NCBI GenBank assembly: GCA_046351235.1
Contig: JAXLYV010000004.1
Span: 744,001 to 808,000, forward strand
Source: JBBSAT01 sp046351235
Lineage (GTDB): Bacteria; Myxococcota_A; Polyangia; Polyangiales; Sandaracinaceae
DNA: 64,000 nt
Reading direction: 5' to 3'
Below the pieces are notes generated by a model. The model was not told where the DNA came from. It worked only from the letters and a program-made list of their open reading frames with translations, and made no database searches. Shown here piece after piece: positions 26,579 through 36,070 of this stretch. The first letter of the stretch is position 1; each line of letters starts with the position of its first letter. A program made the translations under genes and the position numbers.

Positions 26579-27307
26579 ATGGACACGAGCCGGACATCAC
26601 GGTCAGACGAGCACGGCCGCCGAGCGCGCTCGCATCACGGACACCTCGCGGCGGTGCTGGTTCCCTGGCTCGCGCTCGTGGGCGCGTGCGGCGGCGGCGC
26701 GAGAGAGACGGCGCCGCAGACGACGGCGCAGATCGCGATGCCGCGCACGATCGTGCACGTGGAGCCGGCCGTCGCGCCTCTTCCTCCGGGCGTCAGCGCC
26801 TCCAACGCCGGCCCCTGCACGCCCGCGAGCTCCGACGCGTGCAACGCGCTCGACGACGACTGCGACGGTCGCATCGACGAGGGCTGTGGCTGGGAGAGCG
26901 GGCCCATCCAGGTGACGCTCGCGTGGAGCTCGGGCGCCGATCTCGACCTCTACGTGACGGACCCTTCGGGATTCACGATCAGCTACCTCGATCGCGACGC
27001 GCCGAGCGGCGCCCACCTCGACCACGACGCGCGCGGCGCGTGCATCCCGGGCGGGCAGAACATCGAGAACGTCCACTGGACCAGCGCGCCCCGCGGCGGC
27101 GACTACCACGTGGTCGTGCACTACTGGGGCGACTGCGGCGTGGCCGACTCCACGGACGCGCGGGTCACGGTGTCGGTGAGCGGCCGCATCGTGGGGACCT
27201 ACGCGCTCACGATCGAGCGCGGCCAGCGGCGCCACGTCGTCGACTTCACGATCCCGTCCGGGCCCGACGAGACGCCGGCCGATCAGGGCGAGGGCGAGAG
27301 CACGTGA
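26579..27307 (+). CDS. Lipoprotein with MopE-like motif and YfaP/DUF2135-like domain
   Basis: A 242-residue exported protein. The lipobox VGAC is at about 34-37. Near residues 87-100, CNALDDDCDGRIDEGC matches the Asp-rich MopE-type motif thought to bind metal. Then VTLAWSSGADLDLYVTDPSG opens a YfaP/DUF2135-like beta domain. An in-frame GTG at 26570, with AGGA 4 bases before it, is an alternative start. The 3' end overlaps the convergent 27283 gene by 25 bases. Confidence 0.75.
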   Translation: MDTSRTSRSDEHGRRARSHHGHLAAVLVPWLALVGACGGGARETAPQTTAQIAMPRTIVHVEPAVAPLPPGVSASNAGPCTPASSDACNALDDDCDGRIDEGCGWESGPIQVTLAWSSGADLDLYVTDPSGFTISYLDRDAPSGAHLDHDARGACIPGGQNIENVHWTSAPRGGDYHVVVHYWGDCGVADSTDARVTVSVSGRIVGTYALTIERGQRRHVVDFTIPSGPDETPADQGEGEST

Positions 27308-28065
27308 TGGATGGCGACGGCGTGCGCCGGCGCCGGGCTGAACCGGAGCTGCGTGATGCGCGCCGAGAGGCAGCCGAGCGCGGGCGCGGCGACGACGCCC
27401 GTCGGTAGGCCGGCGCCCGTGAGCGCGAGCGCCCCGTCGGGCGCGAGCGTCACGTCGAGCGTCGCCGTGCCGGAGGGATCGGCGCCACCCGCCGTGAGGC
27501 AAGACCACATCGCCGCACGATCGCGATCGATCGCCGCATGCACCTGCGCCTCGACGCTGGTGGGCGCGGGCGGCGGCGGCGCGGGCGCACGGGGCGCGCG
27601 CGGCGCACGCGGCGCACGGGGCTCGCGGTGCCGCACGCTGACGCTCGCGCGGACGTCACGGCGCACTTCCATCTGCGCGAGGAGCGTGAGCTGGCGGCGC
27701 ATCGCGAGCTCGATGCACTGCGAGACGGCGGCGTCGTCCGCCGGCGCATGGACCTCGACGTCGAGCACGTGCGAGGTGTGGATGCGCGCCGTCACGCGCG
27801 CGACGCCTTCGCGATGCGCGTCGGTCATGCACTGCTCGATCAGCGGCCGGAGCGAGCGCAGCATGGTGCCGAGGTCGGCCTGCGTGAGCACGGTCGGCGG
27901 ATCCGGCGGCTGGACCCGCGCGACGGCCCCCATGCCCGACCCCTGCGGCGGCGCTTCCATGTCGGCAGCGACCGCCGCGCGCCGGGCGAGCGCCGTCCCC
28001 GGCACGAGCACCAGCGCCGAGAGGGCGAGCGAGCCGAGGAGCGTGAGGCGAGGCGCGTACGTCAT
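27283..28065 (-). CDS. Secreted protein with two TonB/AgmX-like segments and Arg-Ala-Pro linker
   Basis: A 260-residue protein with a classical signal peptide ending near TALA-RR. Two similar segments (about 60-145 and 170-255) each contain a lone Cys in a pattern IEQCMTDAHREG or MWSCLTAGG, followed by strands and a second Cys. This pattern is seen in AgmX/TonB-like domains. They are joined by a repeated Arg-Ala-Pro linker, encoded by a GC-rich 9-bp repeat around 27590-27625. The role is unknown. It may be co-transcribed with the upstream minus-strand genes. Confidence 0.65.
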   Translation of the reverse strand: MTYAPRLTLLGSLALSALVLVPGTALARRAAVAADMEAPPQGSGMGAVARVQPPDPPTVLTQADLGTMLRSLRPLIEQCMTDAHREGVARVTARIHTSHVLDVEVHAPADDAAVSQCIELAMRRQLTLLAQMEVRRDVRASVSVRHREPRAPRAPRAPRAPAPPPPAPTSVEAQVHAAIDRDRAAMWSCLTAGGADPSGTATLDVTLAPDGALALTGAGLPTGVVAAPALGCLSARITQLRFSPAPAHAVAIHHVLSPSP

Positions 28066-28120
28066 GACCTTTGGATGATGCCTCGCCCGCGTTCCTTGGA
28101 CCATCGCGCTACGCCGCCGA

Positions 28121-28630
28121 TCACCGCTCCGGAATCGCCACGGCCGCCGGCGGGGCCTCGAACGCCTGCTCGTCGCAGTCGCGCTCCGTGCCGTCGCCGG
28201 AGATCACGTTCACGAAGTCGCCGTCCTCGTCGAGCGCGACCATCGGGTGGTGCCAGATGCCCGGGTGGTACGTGATGGCGCGCGCGCCCTCGACGACGAA
28301 GGCCGCGAGCGTTCCGAGATCCGGCGCATCGCCTCCCTGGGCCACGACGACGAGGTAGCGGCCGACGCGCATGGGGACGAACATCTGCGTGGAGAAGGGA
28401 TGCCGCTCGAGCCAGCGAATCGGCAGCTCGGGGCCCTGGTGCGCGAGGCAACGGAAGAGCGACGCCGTGCAACGGGCCGCGGGGCGCGCGCTCTCGAGGA
28501 TCGCGAGCGCGTCCCACGCCTGCGCGTTGCCGTGGTTGGCCGAGCGGGGCGCCGACGCGCGCGCCTCCACGATCGCTCCGTAGGGCGAATAGAGGCGGAG
28601 CTCGAGCGGGCGGGCGTCGATGCGGATCAC
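28121..28630 (-). CDS. allA: Ureidoglycolate lyase
   Basis: A 169-residue cupin-like enzyme that splits ureidoglycolate to glyoxylate and urea. The recognisable core includes HPFSTQMFVPM, then VVVAQGG, and the metal or substrate segment ITYHPGIWHHPMVAL, all characteristic of AllA. The length is usual. The start is GTG. No other allantoin or urea genes are in the window, so the gene appears solitary here and may serve purine-nitrogen salvage. Confidence 0.85.
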   Translation of the reverse strand: MIRIDARPLELRLYSPYGAIVEARASAPRSANHGNAQAWDALAILESARPAARCTASLFRCLAHQGPELPIRWLERHPFSTQMFVPMRVGRYLVVVAQGGDAPDLGTLAAFVVEGARAITYHPGIWHHPMVALDEDGDFVNVISGDGTERDCDEQAFEAPPAAVAIPER

Positions 28631-28676
28631 GCCCGGGAGCTTACGCCGCCCGCATGCCCGCGTGCGACGCGTGCCG

Positions 28677-29153
28677 TCAGGCCGCGCGCTGTCGTGCGCC
28701 CACTTCGTGCAGGCGCTGCATGATCTCGTCGCGCCACGCCGTGTCCTGGTCGCCGATCAGGGTGGTGCGGGCCGTCGTCGGCGGCTCGAGCTGGATGCGC
28801 AGCCGCACCTCTTCGGCGAAGTCGCGCGCGTCGATGCGCACCGCGCCCGTGAAGTGCTCGAGCGTGGCGTTCACGAGCCCGCGGTGCTCGACGGGGACGA
28901 GCGTGGCCGCGACCGCGTGCAGGACGTCGTGCACGTGATGCGTCTTCTCTCCGTAGCTGAGCGTGGCGTCGGCCGCCGAGGGGCGCCCGTAGAGATCGAC
29001 CACCCAGCCGTGCCGGATCAGCTCGCGATCCTTCACGACCTGGTTCGGCGCGATCTCGAACACGACCTGGTGGCGCTCGACGAGGCCCCGCAGATCGTGG
29101 TCGGCCACGCCGTGCGTGGTGGGATCGACGGGAAAGATCGAGTGGCGGCTCAT
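28677..29153 (-). CDS. Hypothetical soluble protein
   Basis: A 158-residue protein without signal peptide or membrane segment, His-rich near residues 70-90 (GEKTHHVHDVLHA). I do not recognise its family. A strong GGAGGA lies 9 bases before the ATG. It follows the phosphotransferase gene by 37 bases and precedes allA by 46, so the three may form one transcript. Confidence 0.65.
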   Translation of the reverse strand: MSRHSIFPVDPTTHGVADHDLRGLVERHQVVFEIAPNQVVKDRELIRHGWVVDLYGRPSAADATLSYGEKTHHVHDVLHAVAATLVPVEHRGLVNATLEHFTGAVRIDARDFAEEVRLRIQLEPPTTARTTLIGDQDTAWRDEIMQRLHEVGARQRAA

Positions 29154-29190
29154 CGCTTCTCTTCCTCCGCGAGACGCTCGGTGGCCCCGC

Positions 29191-30723
29191 TCACTTCTTC
29201 GACTTCTTCTTCGACTCGTTACCGTGCTCGATCGCCTTCGACAGGCGATCGGCGAGGGTCTCCAGCACGAGCAAGCGCGCGACGCGCTTGTCGTTCGCCG
29301 GCACGAGGGTCCAGGGCGCGCTCGCGGTGCTCGTCTGATCGAACATGTCGCACGCCGCGATCTCGTAGGCCGGCCACTTCTCGCGGTTGCGCCAGTCCTC
29401 GGCCGTGATCTTGAAGCGCTTGAACCCCGTCGCCTTGCGCTCCTGGAAGCGCTTCAGCTGCTCGGCCGGATCCACGTGCAGCCAGAACTTCACGACCATG
29501 AGGCCGCGATCCGAGAGGCGCGCCTCGAAGTCGTTGATCTCCGAGTAGGCGCGCTGCCAGTCCGCGTCCGAGCAGAAGCCCTCGACGCGCTCGACGAGCA
29601 CGCGGCCGTACCAGCTGCGATCGAAGATCGCGACCTCGCCGAGCGGCGGCACGTTGCGCCAGAAGCGCCAGAGATACGGCTGCGCGCGCTCCTCGGAGCT
29701 CGGCGCCGCGACCGGGTGCACGCGGTAGTGACGCGCGTCGAGCGCCTGCGTGATGCGACGGATCGCGCCGCCCTTGCCCGCCGCGTCCACGCCCTCGAAG
29801 ACGACCACGAGGCCCGTCTCGCGAAAGCGCGGATGGCGCGTGAGGAGCGCGATCTTTCCCTGCAGCGCCTCGAGCTGCTCGTCGTACTTCGCCTTGGCGA
29901 CGCGCCGCTTCAGATCCAGCGCACGCAGCAGGTTCGGCGGTCCCTCGCCCTTCTTCGTCGTCTCGATGGCGAGCTTCGCCTTCTTCTTGCGCACGGGCGG
30001 CGGCGCGGGCGGCGCGTCGAGGCGCGCGCGCAGCGTCTCGAGCACGAGGCGCCCCGCCGTGAGCTCGCGGTAGCGTGCATCGAGCCCCTCGATCACGTGC
30101 CAGGTCGCGTGGCCCGTCGACGTGGCACGCAGCGCGTGCTCCGAGACCGCGCGGAAGTCGTCGTAGAGCTTGAAGTGCTTCCAGTCGGTGTCGGTGACGC
30201 GCCACGCGGTGCGCGGATCCTTCGAGAGCGCGCGCAGTCGCTTCTTCTGCTGCGCCTTGCTCAGGTGGAACCAGAGCTTGAGCACGACGACGCCCTCGTC
30301 GTGCAGCATCTTCTCGAAGCGCACGATCTCCTCGAGCGACTGGTCGAGCTCGGGCGCGCGCGTCTGCCCGTAGGTGCGCGCGATGATCGGCTGCGTGTAC
30401 CAGGAGCCGAAGAAGATCCCGATCTTTCCCTTCGGCGGGAGCGCCCGCCAGAAGCGCCAGGGCGCCGGCCGCGCGGCCTCCTCGTCGCTCGGCGCCCCGA
30501 GGGCGTGCGTGTGGATGTGCCGCGGGTCCATCCACTCGTTCAGCGTGTTGACCGTCTCGCCCTTGCCGGCCCCGTCCACGCCACCGATGATCACGAGCGC
30601 CGAGAAGCTCTTCTTCTCGAGGAGCTCCGCCTGCGCCTCCAGCAGCGCCTCGCGGAGGGCGGGAACCTCGGCGCGGAATTTCTCCCGCGCAAGCGTGTGA
30701 CCGAGCTCGGCCGATTCGAACAT
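29191..30723 (-). CDS. pap: Polyphosphate:AMP phosphotransferase (two-domain PPK2 class II)
   Basis: A 510-residue fused PPK2-type enzyme that makes ADP from AMP and polyphosphate. Domain 1 has Walker A GGVDGAGKGE at about 47-56; domain 2 has FEGVDAAGKGG at about 309-319 and the catalytic FDRSWYGR at about 367-374. In domain 1 the equivalent is FFGSWYTQ, lacking the Asp-Arg pair, so only the C-terminal domain looks fully equipped, as is common in this class. The C-terminus is lysine-rich. It provides a link between stored polyphosphate and nucleotide supply. Confidence 0.93.
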   Translation of the reverse strand: MFESAELGHTLAREKFRAEVPALREALLEAQAELLEKKSFSALVIIGGVDGAGKGETVNTLNEWMDPRHIHTHALGAPSDEEAARPAPWRFWRALPPKGKIGIFFGSWYTQPIIARTYGQTRAPELDQSLEEIVRFEKMLHDEGVVVLKLWFHLSKAQQKKRLRALSKDPRTAWRVTDTDWKHFKLYDDFRAVSEHALRATSTGHATWHVIEGLDARYRELTAGRLVLETLRARLDAPPAPPPVRKKKAKLAIETTKKGEGPPNLLRALDLKRRVAKAKYDEQLEALQGKIALLTRHPRFRETGLVVVFEGVDAAGKGGAIRRITQALDARHYRVHPVAAPSSEERAQPYLWRFWRNVPPLGEVAIFDRSWYGRVLVERVEGFCSDADWQRAYSEINDFEARLSDRGLMVVKFWLHVDPAEQLKRFQERKATGFKRFKITAEDWRNREKWPAYEIAACDMFDQTSTASAPWTLVPANDKRVARLLVLETLADRLSKAIEHGNESKKKSKK

Positions 30724-30797
30724 TCCTGGACCTCGGCCCCGATCTACGCGCGCGCGGACGACTTCACAGTCCGAAATGCGCGCCCGGGGCGGTCCAT

Positions 30798-31859
30798 CTA
30801 CCGGGACGCGCAGGCGCTCGCGTGGCGCTCGTGGGCACGCGTCACGGCCGCGCTCACCTCGGTCTCGTGCATTGCCTGCTCGAGCGCGGCGCAGCCCTCG
30901 TCGCGCCGCCCGGCATCGAGCAGCATCTCGCCCAGCTCGACGAGCGCGTCGTCCCGGAGCAGCGAGGTCGGAAACGCGTCGTGCATGCGCCGGAAGGCCG
31001 CCGCTGCACGATCCACGTCGTGGATCTCGTCGCGCAAGATGTGCGCGATGCGCAGCGCCCCGTCCGGCATGTGCGGCAGCGTGTAGCTCCCCGGCGCGAG
31101 CCCGAGCGCGTGCGGATCGATCATCCGCTCGAGGTAGCGGACCGCGGCCTCGGGATCGCCGTCCTCCTGCGCCATGTCCGCGAGGCGCAGGAACGTGTCG
31201 TCCCAGCGCTGGCCGCGCGGATAGGGATGCTCGGCCACGATCCGCTCGTAGAGCGCGCGGGCCTCGGCGCGGCGGCCGTGGTCGCGGTGGATCTGGGCCA
31301 GGTCCGTGAGCACGTCGTCGCCGAGATCGGTCGCGGGGACGGCCGCATCGAGCTCGGTGAGGAGCGCGATGGCCGCATCGTCACCCTCGTTCGCGCGCAG
31401 ATCGGCCACCAGCGTCCGCAGCGCGCGCGAGGCCTGGCCGTCGCCGGCGTGCTCGAAGACGATCGCGCGCAGGCCCGCGTTCGCTTCGTCGCGACGGCCC
31501 TGCTCGCGCTGGATGCGCGTCACCTCGAACATCGCGCGCACCGTGCGGCGCGAGATCGGACGGCGCGCGGCGATCTCCGAGAAGAGCGCCAGCGCTTCGT
31601 CGAGACGCCCTTCACGACGAAGCGAGAGCGCCGCGCGGTGCTCGGCCTCGTCGCGGTCCACGCGTCGCTCGGCGGCGCCCGCCGCCTCGCGCCAGTCGGC
31701 GATCGCGGCCTCGTCGCGGCCCGCCGTGTGATCGCGATCGGCCGCCGCCATGGCGTCGAGGTAGCGGTCTCCTCGCTCCTGGGAGAGCGTCGGCGGGCAG
31801 CCGGTGAGGCACGTCGCGACGAGCGCCGAAGCCAGGATGGGCAGCCCTGCACGAGCCAT
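30798..31859 (-). CDS. TPR lipoprotein
   Basis: A 353-residue exported protein with lipobox LTGC at about 18-21 and several TPR-like helix pairs (for example GRRAEARALYERIVAEHPYP). The pattern resembles outer-membrane-attached TPR scaffold lipoproteins. The end is Ala-Ser-Ala-Cys-Ala. The ATG at 31859 gives a normal signal peptide. It is divergent from the 31919 operon. Confidence 0.75.
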   Translation of the reverse strand: MARAGLPILASALVATCLTGCPPTLSQERGDRYLDAMAAADRDHTAGRDEAAIADWREAAGAAERRVDRDEAEHRAALSLRREGRLDEALALFSEIAARRPISRRTVRAMFEVTRIQREQGRRDEANAGLRAIVFEHAGDGQASRALRTLVADLRANEGDDAAIALLTELDAAVPATDLGDDVLTDLAQIHRDHGRRAEARALYERIVAEHPYPRGQRWDDTFLRLADMAQEDGDPEAAVRYLERMIDPHALGLAPGSYTLPHMPDGALRIAHILRDEIHDVDRAAAAFRRMHDAFPTSLLRDDALVELGEMLLDAGRRDEGCAALEQAMHETEVSAAVTRAHERHASACASR

Positions 31860-31918
31860 CGCTCGCGGTGTACCACGCCGCCGCTCCCGGCCCCGCACTC
31901 GTGTAGCATCGAACGCTC

Positions 31919-32509
31919 ATGCGCCTCGGAGGGACGCCCGCGCTGATGCTCGTGCTGGGAACGCTCGCCGCGCTCGGCTGCGGAGGCCCGCCCGCCGACA
32001 CGCCCTCGGCCGTGATCCTCTTGTCTCCCGGCACCGTCTGCCAGGGGGATGCGCGGCGCACCGAGATCACGCTCGACGGGACGATGTCGTCGCGGCACCT
32101 CTCGCTCGTCCCGCTCCCGCCCGACGACTCGTCGCTTCCGGACGGTGCGACGATCGCGCCGCTGGCCTTCTCGTGGGCGCTCGAGGGCGACGGATACGAG
32201 GTCGCGAGTGGCTCCCTCACCTCGCCGCGTCTCACGGTGCGGGCCGACGGCGCGCGCCCGCTGCACGTGTCGCTCACGACGACCAACCTCGCCGGCGGCT
32301 CGGCGACCTCGCTCCGCACCTTGCCGATCACGATCGCGCCCGCGCCGTGGCCGGCGAGCTGCCGCGCCGACGCGGCGTGCGCGGGCGGCAGCTGCGATGT
32401 CACGACGCGGACGTGCGTCCCGGCGATGCGATGCGCTCGCGACGGCGATTGCGCCCCCTGCTTCGTGTGCGACCTCGCGCAGAGCGGCTGCGTCCCGAGG
32501 TCGCCGTGA
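31919..32509 (+). CDS. Lipoprotein, first gene of the FadL-like operon
   Basis: A 196-residue exported protein with lipobox ALGC. The middle is an Ig or PKD-like beta region, and the last 55 residues hold eight Cys in the pattern C...ACAGGSC...CVP, as in Dickkopf-like repeats. The stop overlaps the GTG of the next gene. It probably sits at the outer membrane with the two barrel proteins that follow. Confidence 0.72.
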   Translation: MRLGGTPALMLVLGTLAALGCGGPPADTPSAVILLSPGTVCQGDARRTEITLDGTMSSRHLSLVPLPPDDSSLPDGATIAPLAFSWALEGDGYEVASGSLTSPRLTVRADGARPLHVSLTTTNLAGGSATSLRTLPITIAPAPWPASCRADAACAGGSCDVTTRTCVPAMRCARDGDCAPCFVCDLAQSGCVPRSP

Positions 32510-33804
32510 GGGCCGCGCTCCTCGCCCTCGCCTCGGTGCTCGCGCTCGTGGCGCACGCCCGCGCCGACTCGGGCGCGGTGGACGGCGAGTCGGCGCGCGC
32601 GGCGGCGCTCGGCGGCGCCGTCGTGGGGCGGGCGGGCGACACGAGCGCCATCTCGTTCAACCCAGCGGGGATCGCCGACGTGGATCGCACCACGATCACG
32701 CTGCTCGGGCACGCCGCGTACTACCGGCTCGCGTGGGCGCGCACCGGTGAGAGCGGCACCGCGTCCGAGCGCGCGGTCGGTGGCTACGGCCTCTCGCTCG
32801 TCGTGCCGCTCCCCGGGCCCGAGTGGCTGCGGCGCGTGCGCATCGGCGCCGCCGTGCACGTGCCCTCGTCGGGCATCATCACCGTCGACGCGCCGCCCCG
32901 CGACGACGTGCCCGCGGCGCCGCTCTACGACGCACGTCTCGAGCGCACGGCAGCGACGTTCGACCTGGGTATCGCGCTCCCAGGCCACGTCGACGTCGGC
33001 ATCGGCGTCACGGTCGTGCCTTCGCTCCTCGGCGGCACCTACGTCAGCTACGACGCGCGCCGCGGCGCCACCGTCGACGAGGGCGTCGTGGTGCGACTCG
33101 ATCGCGACGTGCGCTTCGGCGGCGCGCTCCTGCTCGGCGCACGCTGGGCGCCCGTCCCGCAGTTCTCGGTGGGGCTCGCCTATCGCCAAGGCGTCGCGCT
33201 CCGCGCGCAGGGCCCGATCGAGCTGCGCGCGGGCAGCATCCTCGCCAACGACCCGCTCGACTTCGTCGACGTCTTCTCCGTGAACGAGGTCGCGCTCGGC
33301 CTGGCGTTCCAGCTCGCGCCCGAGCTCTCGATCTCCGCCGACGCCACGTGGGTGCAGTGGTCTTCGTACCTCTCGCTCCACGACGCGACGCCGACGCCCG
33401 GCTTCCACGACACCGTCACGCTGCGCGCGGGCGCCGAGTACGTCGTCGATCGGTGGGCTGCGTTCCGGCTCGGCTACGCGCTCGAGCCCACGCCCGTGCC
33501 CGCGCAGGTCGCGCTCTCGAGCTACCTCGACGCGGATCGGCACGTCTTGAGCGCGGGCTTCGGTCTCGATCTCGAACCGCTCGTGCACGTTCCCTTGCAC
33601 TTCGATCTCTACGTGCGCGGGCACGTGCTCGGGAACATCGCGTTCACGAAGGACCCGGCGATGCTCCCCGACGCGCAGCCCACGGTGCCGGGCCAGCAGA
33701 TCGATGCGCTCGGCTACCCCGGCGTGACCGGCGGCATCACGTACTTCCAGGGCGGGCTCTCGATGACGCTCGCGCTCGGCGCGCCCTCGGAGGTGTCGCG
33801 ATGA
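32506..33804 (+). CDS. FadL/OmpP1-family outer-membrane transport protein (first copy)
   Basis: A 432-residue barrel protein for passage of hydrophobic substrates. A signal peptide is followed by the FadL-type hatch segment with GDTSAISFNPAGIADV. Alternating beta strands run to a final strand ending in a hydrophobic pattern. The GTG start overlaps the preceding stop (GTGA), and the stop overlaps the next ATG (ATGA). Two FadL-like genes in a row are unusual and may form a substrate-specific pair. Confidence 0.82.
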   Translation: MRAALLALASVLALVAHARADSGAVDGESARAAALGGAVVGRAGDTSAISFNPAGIADVDRTTITLLGHAAYYRLAWARTGESGTASERAVGGYGLSLVVPLPGPEWLRRVRIGAAVHVPSSGIITVDAPPRDDVPAAPLYDARLERTAATFDLGIALPGHVDVGIGVTVVPSLLGGTYVSYDARRGATVDEGVVVRLDRDVRFGGALLLGARWAPVPQFSVGLAYRQGVALRAQGPIELRAGSILANDPLDFVDVFSVNEVALGLAFQLAPELSISADATWVQWSSYLSLHDATPTPGFHDTVTLRAGAEYVVDRWAAFRLGYALEPTPVPAQVALSSYLDADRHVLSAGFGLDLEPLVHVPLHFDLYVRGHVLGNIAFTKDPAMLPDAQPTVPGQQIDALGYPGVTGGITYFQGGLSMTLALGAPSEVSR

Positions 33805-35111
33805 GGCGCGCCGCGATCCTGGGGATGGGCCTCCTCGTCGCGCTCGCGCCGGCGCTCGCGCGCGCCGATCTCGAGGACGAGATGGGCGTCGGCCCCGAGG
33901 TCGCGGGCCTCGGCAACGCGGTCACCGCCGTGCCTGCCGGCTTCGCCAGCGTGCACTACGCGCCCGCGCTCCTCGCGCCGCGCGGGATGCGGCCCGGGCT
34001 CTCCGAGCTGACGATCGGCTACGTGTACGGGCAACCGCTCGTGCACGTCACGGGCGCCGACGGGATGCCGGTGTCCACGCCGGCGCCCGCCGAGACGAGC
34101 TCGCTCGTGGTCGGAGGCCGCTTCGATCTCGGGCACGGGCTCGGCGTCGAGGGGCTCGTTCTCGGCCTCTCGATCACGACGCCGGTGACGAGCCTCTTCG
34201 CCTACTCGGTGCGGCCCGACGACGACGTGCAATGGATGACGCTGACCGACGGCGCGCGGCACCTCTCGCTCGAGGCGGGGCTCGCCTACCGGCCCGTCGA
34301 TTGGCTCTCGTTCGGCATCACGGCGCGCCTGGGCCTCGGGATCTCGCTCTACACGACCGCGATCACGACGAGCATCGACTCCACCGACCCGAGCGTGATC
34401 GACGTCGGCACGCGCATCGGCACCGAAGGCCAGGTCTCGGCGCGCGTCTCGCCGATCGCGAGCGTCGCGATCATGCCGATGGACGAGCTGCGCTTCGGGC
34501 TGACCTACCGGATGGCGAGCTACGTCGACGACTGGGGCTGGAGCCGCGTGCAGCAGGTGCCCGGCTTCGCCGACATCGGCTACGTGCACCGCTTCGCCCA
34601 CTGGGTCCGCCCGCACGAGCTCGCCCTGGGCGGCGCCGTGCGCCCCGTCCCCTGGCTCGAGCTCAGCGCCGACGTGACGTGGCTGCATTGGTCGGAGGCC
34701 ACGACCGGCACGCACGATCCCGCGCCCGGCCGCTTCGGCGACACCTTCGTGCCGGCGGGCGGCGTGCGCGTCACGCCGACACGCGGTCTGGACGTGCTGC
34801 TCGGCTACTCGTTCGTGCGCGCGCCCTTCGTCAACTTCGGCGGCCCGAGCAACCTGCTGATCAACGACACGCACCACACCTCGCTCGGCGCCGTGGCGCG
34901 CCTCGACGAGCTCACGAACGACGCGAGCGCGACGTTCACGCTGCGCGCGAGCTTCCGCCTCTCGATCCTCGAGGAGGCGAGCGAGACCAAGGACCCGCGC
35001 CGCTTCGAGAGCGACGACGCATACCTGCGCAACCCCGGCACGGCGGCCGGCGGCTACCACTTCGGTGGCTTCGTGCCCTCCGTGCAGGTCTCGGCGGAGG
35101 CGCGATGGTGA
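33801..35111 (+). CDS. FadL/OmpP1-family outer-membrane transport protein (second copy)
   Basis: A 436-residue barrel protein, a diverged paralogue of the gene upstream. The signal peptide is followed by VAGLGNAVTAVPAGFASVHYAPALLA, matching the FadL hatch pattern. The C-terminal part has the YHFGGF segment. It is coupled to both neighbours by overlaps (ATGA upstream, 7 bases downstream). The two FadL copies share layout but clearly differ in sequence, so the duplication is old. Confidence 0.82.
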   Translation: MRRAAILGMGLLVALAPALARADLEDEMGVGPEVAGLGNAVTAVPAGFASVHYAPALLAPRGMRPGLSELTIGYVYGQPLVHVTGADGMPVSTPAPAETSSLVVGGRFDLGHGLGVEGLVLGLSITTPVTSLFAYSVRPDDDVQWMTLTDGARHLSLEAGLAYRPVDWLSFGITARLGLGISLYTTAITTSIDSTDPSVIDVGTRIGTEGQVSARVSPIASVAIMPMDELRFGLTYRMASYVDDWGWSRVQQVPGFADIGYVHRFAHWVRPHELALGGAVRPVPWLELSADVTWLHWSEATTGTHDPAPGRFGDTFVPAGGVRVTPTRGLDVLLGYSFVRAPFVNFGGPSNLLINDTHHTSLGAVARLDELTNDASATFTLRASFRLSILEEASETKDPRRFESDDAYLRNPGTAAGGYHFGGFVPSVQVSAEARW

Positions 35112-36025
35112 ATCGACGCGCGGCGCTCCTCTCGCTGACGTTGCTCGCCGCGTGCGGGCCGAGCCGCGACGGCTACGCGCTCGTGCGCGGCGATGCGAGC
35201 GTGCCCATGCGCGACGCGTCTCGCCCGCGCGACAGCGGCGTGCGCGACGACGCCGGCCCGCCCGACGTGCCGCCCGAGCCGCTCGAGGACTGGGACACGA
35301 CGGGCGCCGGGCCGCTGAGCGGGCTCTTCGCGCTCGAGGTCCGCGTGAAGGCGAACGTCGTGCTCGATCTCGACACGCGCCAGCTCTATCGCGTTCGGCT
35401 GCTCCAGCGCGGCACCACCGTCCGCGCGCGCATCCAGGCCTGCGTCATCGATCTCGCGCGCGTGCAGGGCGTCGCGACGCTGGCGTTCACGCCCGAGGCC
35501 GACCGCGCGATCCGCAGCCACATCATCGACACCGAGGGCGACTATCTCTCCGCGGCCGACCCGATGGGCGCCGTCTTCACGCCGCCGCGCGCGATCGTGG
35601 TCATCGGCGCCTCGCTCGCGAATCCCGAGACCGATCCGCTCCCGACTGCCGCCGACACGACGCTCGCCGTGGACGAGGACGCCGACGGGAACGCGGGCGT
35701 GACGATCGACGCGACGGCCGTCGTCTGCCGCGAGCCGCAAGAGGCCTACGCGGCCTTCCGTGCGACGGTCGCGCTCACCGGCACCGTGACCGATCTCGAC
35801 GCGTTCGACGGCACCGCCGACCCCACGGTCGACCAGCAGATCCTCGGCGTGAGCGACCCCTGCTTGTCGGTCGCCTCGAGCCTCACGATCCGCGTGCTGC
35901 CCGGCTCGGAGTTCAGCGCGCGGCGCGTGGGCGACGCCGAGGACCTCGACCACAACGGCAACGTGAGCTGCCCCGAGATCGGCTGGGCCGGCGCGCGCTT
36001 GTTCGGCGACTACTGGCTGCGCTGA
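35105..36025 (+). CDS. Lipoprotein, last gene of the FadL-like operon
   Basis: A 306-residue exported protein with lipobox LAAC at 15-18 and Gly at +2. A short Asp/Arg-rich stretch precedes a beta-rich domain. No family is recognised. The overlapping start at 35105 ties it to the second FadL gene, so it may be an accessory or periplasmic partner of the porins. Confidence 0.72.
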   Translation: MVNRRAALLSLTLLAACGPSRDGYALVRGDASVPMRDASRPRDSGVRDDAGPPDVPPEPLEDWDTTGAGPLSGLFALEVRVKANVVLDLDTRQLYRVRLLQRGTTVRARIQACVIDLARVQGVATLAFTPEADRAIRSHIIDTEGDYLSAADPMGAVFTPPRAIVVIGASLANPETDPLPTAADTTLAVDEDADGNAGVTIDATAVVCREPQEAYAAFRATVALTGTVTDLDAFDGTADPTVDQQILGVSDPCLSVASSLTIRVLPGSEFSARRVGDAEDLDHNGNVSCPEIGWAGARLFGDYWLR

Positions 36026-36070
36026 GCGCGGAGCGCGCGCGCGGCACCGCGCGTGCAGCGGGCGAGCCCC

